Below, one piece after another: positions 33,003 to 40,625 of a stretch of DNA of 61,589 nt. The notes beneath the pieces are model-generated. The model was not told the origin of the DNA. It worked only from the letters and a program-made list of their open reading frames with translations, and did no database searches. This DNA comes from Microtetraspora sp. NBRC 16547. GTDB lineage: Bacteria > Actinomycetota > Actinomycetes > Streptosporangiales > Streptosporangiaceae. The DNA lies in contig NZ_BSSE01000035.1 of assembly GCF_030268965.1 (NCBI RefSeq), forward strand, positions 1 through 61,589, read 5' to 3'. The position numbers and the translations under genes were made by a program. How positions within the stretch are numbered: position 1 is the stretch's first letter; each line of letters opens with the position of its first letter.

Positions 33003-33354
33003 ATGTTCGCCGCTTACGCGACGATCACCATCTTCGCCGCGCTGCTGTTCGGCAGCGCGGCAGTCATCTCTCTGATCGGACACGAATTCCCGAAGGCCCA
33101 GCTGGACATGAAGCGCCTGCCGCGCTCGTGGGCGCCCGTCCTGGGCACGATGCTGGCGCTGGGCTTTGGGATTGCTGGGCGGATTCGCCATCCCCATGCT
33201 GGGAACTCTGGCCGCCTACAGCCTCGTGCTGTACTTCGCCGGCGCGCTCCTTGCGAACCTGCGAGTGGGGTCGCGCAAGCTCGGGAACTGGACCTTCTTC
33301 TTTGCCACCGCGCTGGCCGCACTGGGCGGGAGCCTGCTCTACCACTGGTGGTGA
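33003..33354 (+). pseudogene. DoxX/DoxX-like small membrane protein with a frameshift
   Basis: ATG 33003 has an excellent GGAGG site and encodes MFAAYATITIFAALLFGSAA and WAPVLGTMLALG; after a one-base shift near 33165 the neighbouring frame continues MGLLGGFAIPMLGTLAAYSL, YFAGALLANLRVG and WTFFFATALAALGGSLLYHW. Four hydrophobic segments match DoxX-like proteins. It is either a recent mutation or a sequencing error. Confidence 0.7.
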
Positions 33355-33436
33355 CGCTTCACCGGTGACACCGCCACTCTGACGCGCTGGCCCAAGTCCA
33401 TCACCGGCTCCACGCGAACCGCGCCATCTCGACGCT

Positions 33437-33472
33437 GCTGACCTGCTGACCTGCTGACCTGCTGACCTGCTG
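33437..33472. repeat. 8-bp tandem repeat
   Basis: Four complete copies of GCTGACCT plus a partial fifth (33437-33472) in the gene-free stretch 33355-33659. No protein is assigned across it. Confidence 0.9.
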
Positions 33473-33659
33473 GCCCACGGTCTCGGGCTGCGGCAGGGCA
33501 TCGACGGCGCGGTTGGCCTGTGAATGGACATCGAGTCTCGTGAGACCGCCGGGATGGGCAGGCATTGACAAGACAAGGGCATCGCCGGGGATGGAGTTCC
33601 GACCCACGTCCGGCCACCCGGCACATCGCCCACCAGGTGAGGGGCTTAAGCTGCACACC

Positions 33660-34193
33660 GTGTTTCCTCCAGTGAAGATCGTCTCCGGTGGGTTGGTGAT
33701 TCGTGAGTTCGGGCCGCAGGACGCCGTGCCTGTGGCGGCATTCGTGGCCTCCGGGGATCGAACGGCACTCCCCCCGGGCTCCCCTGAGACGGTCGCCGAC
33801 GTGGACGGGTGGCTGACCGACACCGTGCACCGGCGACGGCTGGACGGCGAGGGCGTACACCTGGCGATCGTGAAGCAGGCCACCGGCGAGATCGTCGGCA
33901 GTATCGGGTTGCGCGACACCGACTGGGAGGCCGGCCACACCGAAATCGGTTACGGAATACATGCCAGTCAGCGAGGTCGCGGCTATGCGACGGAGGCCGC
34001 GCGCGCGGTTGGCCGGTGGGCGCTCATCGACGGTGGGATACGGCGTGTTCAGTTGCGCTCCCGCATCGACAACGCCGCTTCCCTGCGGGTGGCCGAAAAG
34101 GCCGGATACCAGCGGGAAGGCACCCTGCGGATCGCTGAGCGGGACGGGTGCGAGGCTCATGACCTGGCCGTCTTCTCGATGATTGTCACATGA
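33660..34193 (+). CDS. GNAT acetyltransferase (RimJ/RimL type)
   Basis: A 177-residue GNAT enzyme; GTG 33660 was chosen because the core begins VIREFGPQDAVPVAAFVAS. Acetyl-CoA site YGIHASQRGRGYATEAARAV; C-terminal VQLRSRIDNAASLRVAEKAG and YQREGTLRIAERDG, typical of RimJ/RimL-like protein or small-molecule acetyltransferases. It stands alone. The substrate is unknown. Confidence 0.85.
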   Translation: MFPPVKIVSGGLVIREFGPQDAVPVAAFVASGDRTALPPGSPETVADVDGWLTDTVHRRRLDGEGVHLAIVKQATGEIVGSIGLRDTDWEAGHTEIGYGIHASQRGRGYATEAARAVGRWALIDGGIRRVQLRSRIDNAASLRVAEKAGYQREGTLRIAERDGCEAHDLAVFSMIVT

Positions 34194-34271
34194 GCAGCCG
34201 CAGAGGCTGAAGAGGCCGCCGCTCGCCAGATCCGCCCGGCCAACCTGCCCACCACCGAACGACGCGCCCCG

Positions 34272-34478
34272 CTACTGCACCGACATGGCCTGCGCCCGCC
34301 AGGGGCGAGCCAGCTCCAGCTGGTGCAGCTCCCGCCCACCTGCCCGCCGGGACTCGGCCGCCAGCTCGGCGGCAGTAAACGAGTGTTTCAGCAATCCGAT
34401 GGCCACCAAAGCTTCAGCCAGTTCCGCCGGATCGGCCATCGTGCCCAGGCCCTCGCGCTGCTCACCGATAGGTCTCAT
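34272..34478 (-). CDS. Small ORF coupled to Tn3 transposase remnant
   Basis: A 68-residue frame whose ATG overlaps the transposase stop (ATGA, 34475-34478). Content MADPAELAEALVAIGLLKHS, FTAAELAAESRRAGG. No family recognised; it may be a passenger of the Tn3-type element. Confidence 0.4.
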   Translation of the reverse strand: MRPIGEQREGLGTMADPAELAEALVAIGLLKHSFTAAELAAESRRAGGRELHQLELARPWRAQAMSVQ

Positions 34479-35110
34479 TCCTCCTCATCAGCGGCCGCGT
34501 TCGGATCACGCAGCTCGCGCAGGTGGCCGGCCAGTTCCGGGCGGTTGAACGGGTAGAACCCGTGGAAGTTGATGTGCTCGAACATCAGTGGCAGGAGTCG
34601 GGCGCGGATCTCGGGCGTGACCTGCCCACCCTTGATGCCCAGCGCGCCGGTCTCGAGCTTCTTGACCGCCGCGTCGATATAGAGCGAATTCCACCAAGTG
34701 ATGGCGTTCAGCCCGAGGCCGAGCGCACTCACCTGGTCCTCCATGCCGCGCTCATAGCCCCTGGTCAGGCGGCCGAGGTTGCCGAAGAAGACGCGGCGAG
34801 CGAGCTGGTGGCGGGACTCGCCGATGTTGAGCTGGGCTCCGATCATTCTGCGGTAGTCCTCGACGTGGATGATCTGGAGCAGGTGCAGCGATTTGAAGAC
34901 CCGGCCGTAGTGGGCGAAGGCGTCGCCCAGTCCGGTGAGGCGACCGTCGGCCATCATCATCCGGATCAGGTCATTGGCACGGACCTGGTTGGTGGCCAGC
35001 GACCCGGCCACCCGCACCATGTCATCCCAGTGCTGGACGCTCTTCGGGCGTCGGGTCCGCCACGAACCGGCCGTACCGGCCCACCTGCTCGTCAGACAGA
35101 TACTCATGCG
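34475..35110 (-). pseudogene. tnpA: Tn3-family transposase with large internal deletion
   Basis: The reverse strand begins with a Tn3 N-terminal piece (EYLSDEQVGRYGRFVADPTP, about 35050-35110) and passes directly, with a frame change, to the C-terminal catalytic part HWDDMVRVAGSLATNQVRAN, HYGRVFKSLHLLQIIHVEDY, GESRHQLARRVFFGNLGRLT, ALGLGLNAITWWNSLYIDAA and MFEHINFHGFYPFN. More than half of a roughly 980-residue protein is missing. Confidence 0.85.
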
Positions 35111-35176
35111 GCACGAGTTGTCACCGTACGGGGATGCTCCGTTACTACTCGCCGGTATGCCTAAATCGAGACCCGC

Positions 35177-35566
35177 TTGTCCCTGCTACAACCCGGACAC
35201 TCCGCTGACCTGCGCCTCAGCGCTTATCGAGAAAACTCGTTGGGATATGACCACGACCCCGAGTCCGACCTGGCCCCCCTCCGGGCCTCCCTACGCGCCT
35301 GGATCGATCCCATGCGTGCCGCCGAGCCACCTTTCGTCGTTCGCGACATGCTGGGCGGCATAACCGCACCGACCCTGGTCATCACCGGCGCTCACGACTT
35401 CATCTGCGGGCCCGCTTGGGGGCGTCTCCGGCACGAGGGCATCGCCGACTCCCGGCTCGTCCTCCTCGAAGACAGCGGCCATCTTGGGCACATCGAACAG
35501 CCCGGCACCTTCGCCTCCGCCATCACCGAATTCACGCGCGAAGCCACTCACGCGGCCACGAGATGA
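35177..35566 (+). pseudogene. Alpha/beta hydrolase C-terminal fragment
   Basis: ITAPTLVITGAHDFICGPAW (acid turn) and LVLLEDSGHLGHIEQPGTFA (catalytic His) end at 35566. The nucleophile elbow is absent. It resembles the end of proline iminopeptidase-like hydrolases. Confidence 0.75.
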
Positions 35567-35606
35567 GAAAGAAGGACCACCTGTGCGTGGGCCCCTGAGA
35601 AAGCCC

Positions 35607-35918
35607 ATGTCGGAGCGTAGGGCCTGGAAGGTGACAGCGAGCAGGGAGTTCGCACGCGTTCTCCCCCACCCTGCACTCCACGCAGCAAACCTGACCTACC
35701 GGAGGACGCACCGGGGCCTGCCGGTGTACGGCGGCGACTTCGTGGTCGCGACCGACAAGTCGGGCCAGGTCGTCCGGCCGTCGCCCCAGCCACAGAGCTT
35801 CAAGATTCCGATGGCCACGTTGCGCAGGGCCGCTATGACGGCGAGCCCCGAGCCGGTGCGGGCCTGGCCGCGTGAGCCGTGGGCGGCGACCAAGGAGCCG
35901 TCCACCGCTCATTCGTAA
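35607..35918 (+). pseudogene. M4/fungalysin-type metalloprotease propeptide fragment
   Basis: LTYRRTHRGLPVYGGDFVVA and TDKSGQVV are the FTP propeptide motif of thermolysin/fungalysin-type secreted proteases. No signal peptide before it and no catalytic HExxH after it. Confidence 0.6.
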
Positions 35919-35995
35919 AAACCGAGCTGTCACGCTCAACGTGAAACACGTCTTAATTTATCGCGTAGACGACGTCCCGGTGCGGGATCGTCCGG

Positions 35996-37561
35996 TCAGG
36001 CGAGGAACTCGGCGAGCGGGAAAGACCGGTGGGATCGCGGTGGAATCAGGAAATTCTGCCGGTGCGTCGTGTGCACGACAGAATTCAAGCCGGCACTCGA
36101 GGAGCGCGATGAGAAAGAGGCACGCCTGCCACTGGGAAACTCCCCGTCCATGGCAAGGCGCACGCGATTGAAGGTCTCGGTGGTCGGAGCGAAGAGCAGG
36201 AAATGCAATCCGACCGCCTTATCACTGCTGTAATGATCCCCGGCGGGATCTGAAGTGTAGTGGAATGGATTGTCCAGTGTGGCGAAGTCCCCGCGATTCG
36301 TGATGGCCGTATTAACGGGATAGGCGTGACCATAGTTGCTGGTTGTTTGCGTTTGCAGGCGGTTCACCGGCTGCATGCTTCCATTATGTCCATACGCGTG
36401 ATATTTCTGCACGTCACGTAGGACGTCTGCCTCATTTTGCTCGGGCGGGTCCGCTGTCACTGTTCCAGGCGGGAACGAAACTCCCGGGCGAAACATCGCA
36501 CGGATACGAGCATCAAATGTCGGAAACATTTTAGAGTACCACGCGACGAGGTCCTGGAACAGATGTGAGAGGGGCATGATCGTCCCGTGCTTGAAGTATC
36601 CGTTGGGCCATTGGTCCGTCCAGCCGGGCAGCGTCTCAAAGTTGGAGACCGGAACGGAGCTCTCCGCGTCCCGGAGCGTGGTTGTGAATCCGAGGAAGAC
36701 CGGTGAATGCTGGGGGATCAAATTCGCGCCGGGAATGCCTGCCGCGAGTGCCAGCTTGCTCGCCAGCCCCTGCCCATCGGTGTGGGCGCCACCGGTGAAG
36801 CCGCGGCGAATGCTTGTCACCTTGAACAGGCTGCCCGCTTGGTTGTTTCCCGTTCCGAAAATGGCGTTCGTGGCGGCCATGATGTTGGCGAGCGAGTCAC
36901 TGCGCAGCAGCACGGCCACGTCGTTCTGCTCCAGGCGAACTGGCCCGAATCCGGGAGGCGGCTCGTCGCTCGGAAATGTCCTGGACTCCTGCAGCGCATA
37001 GACGGCGTGGCCACGCTGCTTCGAAGTGATCAAATCTACCGGCAAATAAGCCGGGTACGACGTGCCCGCACGGAAATAGCTCGAACTCTTTTCGAGCCTG
37101 GGGATGTAATGCTCGAAATAAGGAAGCCCCCAGGCGATCACGATTCCCACCCCGCTCGGCGGGGGCGGGAGCTGCTGTTCCAGGCGTTGGAGCACGCTTT
37201 CCAGGTGCCGCTGCGCCTCCTGCAGAGGCTTCGCGCTCGCTGACACGTTCAGCTTGGCGGTGACGATATGGTTGTGGAACGGCGGGATCAGGACGGGGAT
37301 TTTGCCTTTATTGCTGGCGATTCCGGAGCCGTCGTCCATAATGAGCCGCGGGTGCGGGATGGCATATTGTTCCTGCGGCAAGGGCTGTCGCGCCGTCCCG
37401 ACCGGCGGCCGCTCGGGTGGCCCGACCAGCGCGTCAAGCAACTCGTAGATTCCCGCGGAAGCCAAGGCCGCGGCGAATGTCCCCCCTTGAAGTACGCTCC
37501 GCCTGCTCAGTTTTTTATGATTCGCCACACCATATGAGGGCACTCCGTCGCTATCTGTCAT
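35996..37561 (-). CDS. Tat-exported protein, possibly DyP-type peroxidase-like
   Basis: About 521 residues from ATG 37561. The N-terminus has a twin-arginine signal (KKLSRRSVLQGGTFAAALAS). The mature part includes GFTGGAHTDGQGLASKLALA, PVFLGFTTTLRDAESSVPVS and the end region GLHFLLFAPTTETFNRVRLA, which look like a divergent member of the DyP heme-peroxidase superfamily (possibly the DUF7405 type), but I cannot assign the heme histidine with confidence. The gene is visibly more A/T-rich than its neighbours (for example the 5' 150 bases), suggesting acquisition. It probably acts in the cell envelope or outside. The luciferase-like gene lies upstream on the same strand with a 140-base gap. Confidence 0.6.
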   Translation of the reverse strand: MTDSDGVPSYGVANHKKLSRRSVLQGGTFAAALASAGIYELLDALVGPPERPPVGTARQPLPQEQYAIPHPRLIMDDGSGIASNKGKIPVLIPPFHNHIVTAKLNVSASAKPLQEAQRHLESVLQRLEQQLPPPPSGVGIVIAWGLPYFEHYIPRLEKSSSYFRAGTSYPAYLPVDLITSKQRGHAVYALQESRTFPSDEPPPGFGPVRLEQNDVAVLLRSDSLANIMAATNAIFGTGNNQAGSLFKVTSIRRGFTGGAHTDGQGLASKLALAAGIPGANLIPQHSPVFLGFTTTLRDAESSVPVSNFETLPGWTDQWPNGYFKHGTIMPLSHLFQDLVAWYSKMFPTFDARIRAMFRPGVSFPPGTVTADPPEQNEADVLRDVQKYHAYGHNGSMQPVNRLQTQTTSNYGHAYPVNTAITNRGDFATLDNPFHYTSDPAGDHYSSDKAVGLHFLLFAPTTETFNRVRLAMDGEFPSGRRASFSSRSSSAGLNSVVHTTHRQNFLIPPRSHRSFPLAEFLA

Positions 37562-37701
37562 ATTGGCGTCGTGCCACGCCATCGGGCTGATCAAACGCTT
37601 CGTTCTGTCATCATTTGACGCGTGTGCCTGGCGCCTCGGAATTGTTCTCCCTCGTCCTCCTGGCAAGCGGACGCTGCACTCAGTGCCTGCGCTGGATCAG
37701 T

Positions 37702-38592
37702 TCATCGCGCGGGCATCCCCTGCTCGCCCAGCGCCTCGGCGAAGCGATCCACCTGGGCCACATCCGGCGCCCAGCAGTAGAGCATGACCTCGTCGGCACC
37801 GACATCGCTCATCTGGACAAGCGTGTCATGGATCTGGCTGGGGGTGGTGAGCATGCTTGCCACCGCGTCCTCGGCGAACCCCGCCGGCAGGTTCATATAG
37901 TGAGGGCCCCCGTAGTAGGTATGCAGTGACTCGCGTGCCTGCTCGATCAGGTGGTCCGGCCCCAGGACGGCGTTGAACTGCGCGACCAGCCGCGGACGGT
38001 CGGCGCGGCCCTCTGCCTGCCACGCCTGCTCGGCGTCCCGGAACTGGCGGGCGGCCTCGGCGAGGTGGGCTGCGCACAGCAGGCCGTCGCCGAAGCGAGC
38101 CGCGCGCCGAAGTCCGGCCTGGCTGAAGGTTCCGAAGAGCACCTCCGGGCCGCCCGCTTGGGCGGGCGCCGGGCCGATCGGGCCGATCCCCTTCCCGTAC
38201 GGCTCGCTGGACCACACACGCCGCATCACTGTCATCGTCTCATCCAGCCGAGCTCCCCGGGTGTGCACATCCACCCCCGCCGCCTCGTAGTCGTCCCGCC
38301 GCGCCCCCAGGCCGATACCGAGCGTGAAACGGCCACCCGACATGCGGTCCAGGGTCGCGGCCTGCTTGGCCAGCAGCGCGGGCTCGCGCAGCGGGGCAAG
38401 CAGCACCTCGGTCTGCACCCGGATCCGGGAGGTGGCCCCGGCGAGCACGCCGAGTGCCACCAATGGCTCGGGGTTGTCGTAGACGAGGCGGTCCAGCAGC
38501 CCGAGTGTGCTGAACGGTCCATCGTCCGCGCGCCGCGCCCACTCCAGCAGGCATTCGGGTTCGCTGATGGGCAGCCCGAGACCGACGTTCAT
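37702..38592 (-). CDS. LLM-class (luciferase-like) flavin/F420 oxidoreductase
   Basis: A 296-residue TIM-barrel protein: MNVGLGLPISEPECLLEWAR, GVLAGATSRIRVQTEVLLAP, ATLDRMSGGRFTLGIGLGAR, RDDYEAAGVDVHTRGARLDE and the C-terminal DTLVQMSDVGADEVMLYCWA. This fits the F420-dependent or FMN-dependent LLM oxidoreductases common in actinobacteria. The cofactor cannot be decided by eye. It sits upstream of the DyP-like gene on the same strand. Substrate unknown. Confidence 0.88.
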   Translation of the reverse strand: MNVGLGLPISEPECLLEWARRADDGPFSTLGLLDRLVYDNPEPLVALGVLAGATSRIRVQTEVLLAPLREPALLAKQAATLDRMSGGRFTLGIGLGARRDDYEAAGVDVHTRGARLDETMTVMRRVWSSEPYGKGIGPIGPAPAQAGGPEVLFGTFSQAGLRRAARFGDGLLCAAHLAEAARQFRDAEQAWQAEGRADRPRLVAQFNAVLGPDHLIEQARESLHTYYGGPHYMNLPAGFAEDAVASMLTTPSQIHDTLVQMSDVGADEVMLYCWAPDVAQVDRFAEALGEQGMPAR

Positions 38593-38814
38593 GTGTCCCC
38601 CTCACTGTCGCCGATCCGCGCACGGCCGCGCGCAGAGTCCCCTCCTGGCCACGGCTCACCGATGGTTGCGGTATGTGCTGGTACGCGTGCGCGTGGTATT
38701 CGTGCCCAGGCCGAGGGCGAGAATGCGCCTCAGTCCGTCCGTTCGAGGGTGCCTATCGTCGTCGGCCGGAGTGCCAACCCCGCCGGGCACCGCAGGTCGG
38801 GCGCAGTAGCTCGG

Positions 38815-39171
38815 TCACCCGCCACTCAGGCGTTCGGCCCAGTCGGCGGGCACCCGCCCGGCGGGCCCGGGGACGGGCTGGTCGACGGGGCGGCTCTCCG
38901 GCGGCGCCAACGCGGGCCCGGATTCGTAGAACTCCGAGGTGGTGTAGTCCCAGAACCACTCCTCGCCCGGTTCGAAACTGCGGATCACCGGGTGTCCCGT
39001 CTCCTTGGCGTGCGCCGTGGCGTGTTTGGACGGCGAGTCGTCGCAGCAGCCTATGTGGCCGCAGAGGGCGCAACGCCGCAGGTGCACCCACCATCCGCCG
39101 GTCGCGTCGCACTCGACGCAGCCGGTGCCGCTCGGTGGAACGGCGGGGTCGATCGCTTGCTCGGGACTCAT
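38815..39171 (-). CDS. UBP-type zinc-finger protein
   Basis: A 118-residue protein made almost only of a ZnF-UBP domain: CVEC (18-21), WWVHLRRCALCGHIGCC (28-43), HATAHAKETGHPVIRSF (50-66) and EEWFWDY, with the cysteine and histidine ligands of the family present. In eukaryotes this fold binds free ubiquitin C-termini; in bacteria the ligand is unknown. Its ATG overlaps the kinase stop (39168-39171). It is the last gene of a three-gene overlapping operon with a histidine kinase and a receiver-flavoprotein fusion, so it is probably a partner in that redox signalling set. Confidence 0.88.
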   Translation of the reverse strand: MSPEQAIDPAVPPSGTGCVECDATGGWWVHLRRCALCGHIGCCDDSPSKHATAHAKETGHPVIRSFEPGEEWFWDYTTSEFYESGPALAPPESRPVDQPVPGPAGRVPADWAERLSGG

Positions 39172-40625
39172 GGCAACTCCTCGGAGGTGTCCGGGTCGGC
39201 GGGAGACAGCGGGAGGCGGACCTGGAAACGGGTGTCGCAGGGCACGGACTCGACCCGCAGGTCGCCGCCGTGCCGGCCGACGACGATGCGCCAGGAGATG
39301 TCCAGGCCCAGCCCGGTGCCCTCGCCGACGGGTTTGGTCGTGAAGAAGGGGTCGAAGATGCGGTCGCGGATCTCGGGAGGCACGCCGGGGCCGGTGTCGC
39401 CGATCTCGACCAGCAGGCGGTCGCCGTCCCGTGCGGTGCGGACGGTCAGTGTGCCGTCTGCGTCCGTGCCGCCCATGGCGGAGAGCGCGTTGTCGACGAG
39501 GTTGGTCCACACCTGGTTGAGCTCGCCGGGGCACGCCGGAATCTCGGGCAGCGTGCGGTCGTAGTCCTTGACGACACTGACGCGCGCCCCGATCTTCTGC
39601 GAGAGCATGACCAGCGTACTGTCGAGCAGGTCGTGTACGTCGGTGTGCTGGTATGGCGCGCGGTCGAGTTGCGCGTAGTGCTTCGCCGCGTCGACCAGGG
39701 CGGAGATGCGGGTGGTCGAGTCCTCGATCTCGCTGAGGAGGAGTTCGGTCTCGACGGTGCAGTTCAGCCAGCGTACGGCCGCGTCGAGCACGTCCGGGGG
39801 CACGGCCGCGGCGATCCGGTCCAGCCAGGGGATATCGAGACCGGCCTGCACGAACGTCGGCGCGAGCTGCCATCCGTTGGCGATGCCGTGTTCGTCCAGC
39901 CAGTCTGTCAGGACGTCCTCCCGGTCCGAGGCCTCCAGTGGGCTGAGGGCGGGGGCCCGTGCGGCGAGTTCGGCGGTGTCTTCCTGAATCCTGGTCAGCG
40001 CGTCGACGCTGTCCCGCCGGATCGGGTCGGCCGCGATGTCGCCGAGCCCGTGACGCATTCCGGCCACCCGCTCCCGGAGTTCGGCGGTGGCCCGCACCGC
40101 GGCGGCGGCCGGGTTGTTGAGCTCGTGTGTGAGCCCGGCCGTCAGCGACCCGAGGGCCAGCAGGCGCTCGCGCTGGCCGATCGCCTGCTGGGTGTTCTTG
40201 GTCCCGAAGAACAGCCCCTCCAGCAGATGGACGGCCATGGGGAACCAGTCGCGCATGATCTCCGCGAAGGTCTCCGCGGGCAGGACGAAGAACCGGGAGG
40301 GCTCGGTGACCCGCATCGAGTTGTTGTAGACCTGTGGCACCTGGTCGCCCAGGTACGCCTGGAAGGCCCCGGCGTACACGCCGCGCATGGAGGTGCGGTT
40401 GACGTCCACGTCTTCACCGCCGACGCGGCGTGAGAGCACCACCGTGCCCTCGAAGAGGACGTACAGGTACGCGGCCGAGTCGCCCTCCCGGTAGACCGTG
40501 CCCGGGTCGGACCACTCCACCCGGCCGTCCCGGCACAGCCGGGCGAGCTGGTTGTCGGAGAGCTTCTCGAAAAGGAACAGGGAGCGCAGCTCTTCCTCGT
40601 CGCAGTGCGTTCCGGGTCGGGTCAT
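39168..40625 (-). CDS. Soluble histidine kinase with cyclic-nucleotide-binding domain
   Basis: 485 residues. Residues 15-135 are a cNMP-binding (CRP-like) domain (LFEKLSDNQLARLCRDGRVE, YREGDSAAYLYVLFEGTVVL, FVLPAETFAEIMRDWFP). H-box LLALGSLTAGLTHELNNPAA has the phosphoacceptor His167. N-box LNQVWTNLVDNALSAMG, G1 VEIGDTGPGVPPEI and G2 GEGTGLGLDISWRIV are all intact. No membrane segment, so cytoplasmic. ATGA overlaps both sides: with the receiver-FAD gene (40622-40625) and UBP gene (39168-39171). The receiver of the upstream gene is the obvious phosphorylation partner. Confidence 0.93.
   Translation of the reverse strand: MTRPGTHCDEEELRSLFLFEKLSDNQLARLCRDGRVEWSDPGTVYREGDSAAYLYVLFEGTVVLSRRVGGEDVDVNRTSMRGVYAGAFQAYLGDQVPQVYNNSMRVTEPSRFFVLPAETFAEIMRDWFPMAVHLLEGLFFGTKNTQQAIGQRERLLALGSLTAGLTHELNNPAAAAVRATAELRERVAGMRHGLGDIAADPIRRDSVDALTRIQEDTAELAARAPALSPLEASDREDVLTDWLDEHGIANGWQLAPTFVQAGLDIPWLDRIAAAVPPDVLDAAVRWLNCTVETELLLSEIEDSTTRISALVDAAKHYAQLDRAPYQHTDVHDLLDSTLVMLSQKIGARVSVVKDYDRTLPEIPACPGELNQVWTNLVDNALSAMGGTDADGTLTVRTARDGDRLLVEIGDTGPGVPPEIRDRIFDPFFTTKPVGEGTGLGLDISWRIVVGRHGGDLRVESVPCDTRFQVRLPLSPADPDTSEELP

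Noticed and set aside
33437-33472. Possible CRISPR array
   Set aside because: Only an 8-bp unit without spacers; no cas genes and no other regular repeat-spacer pattern in the window.
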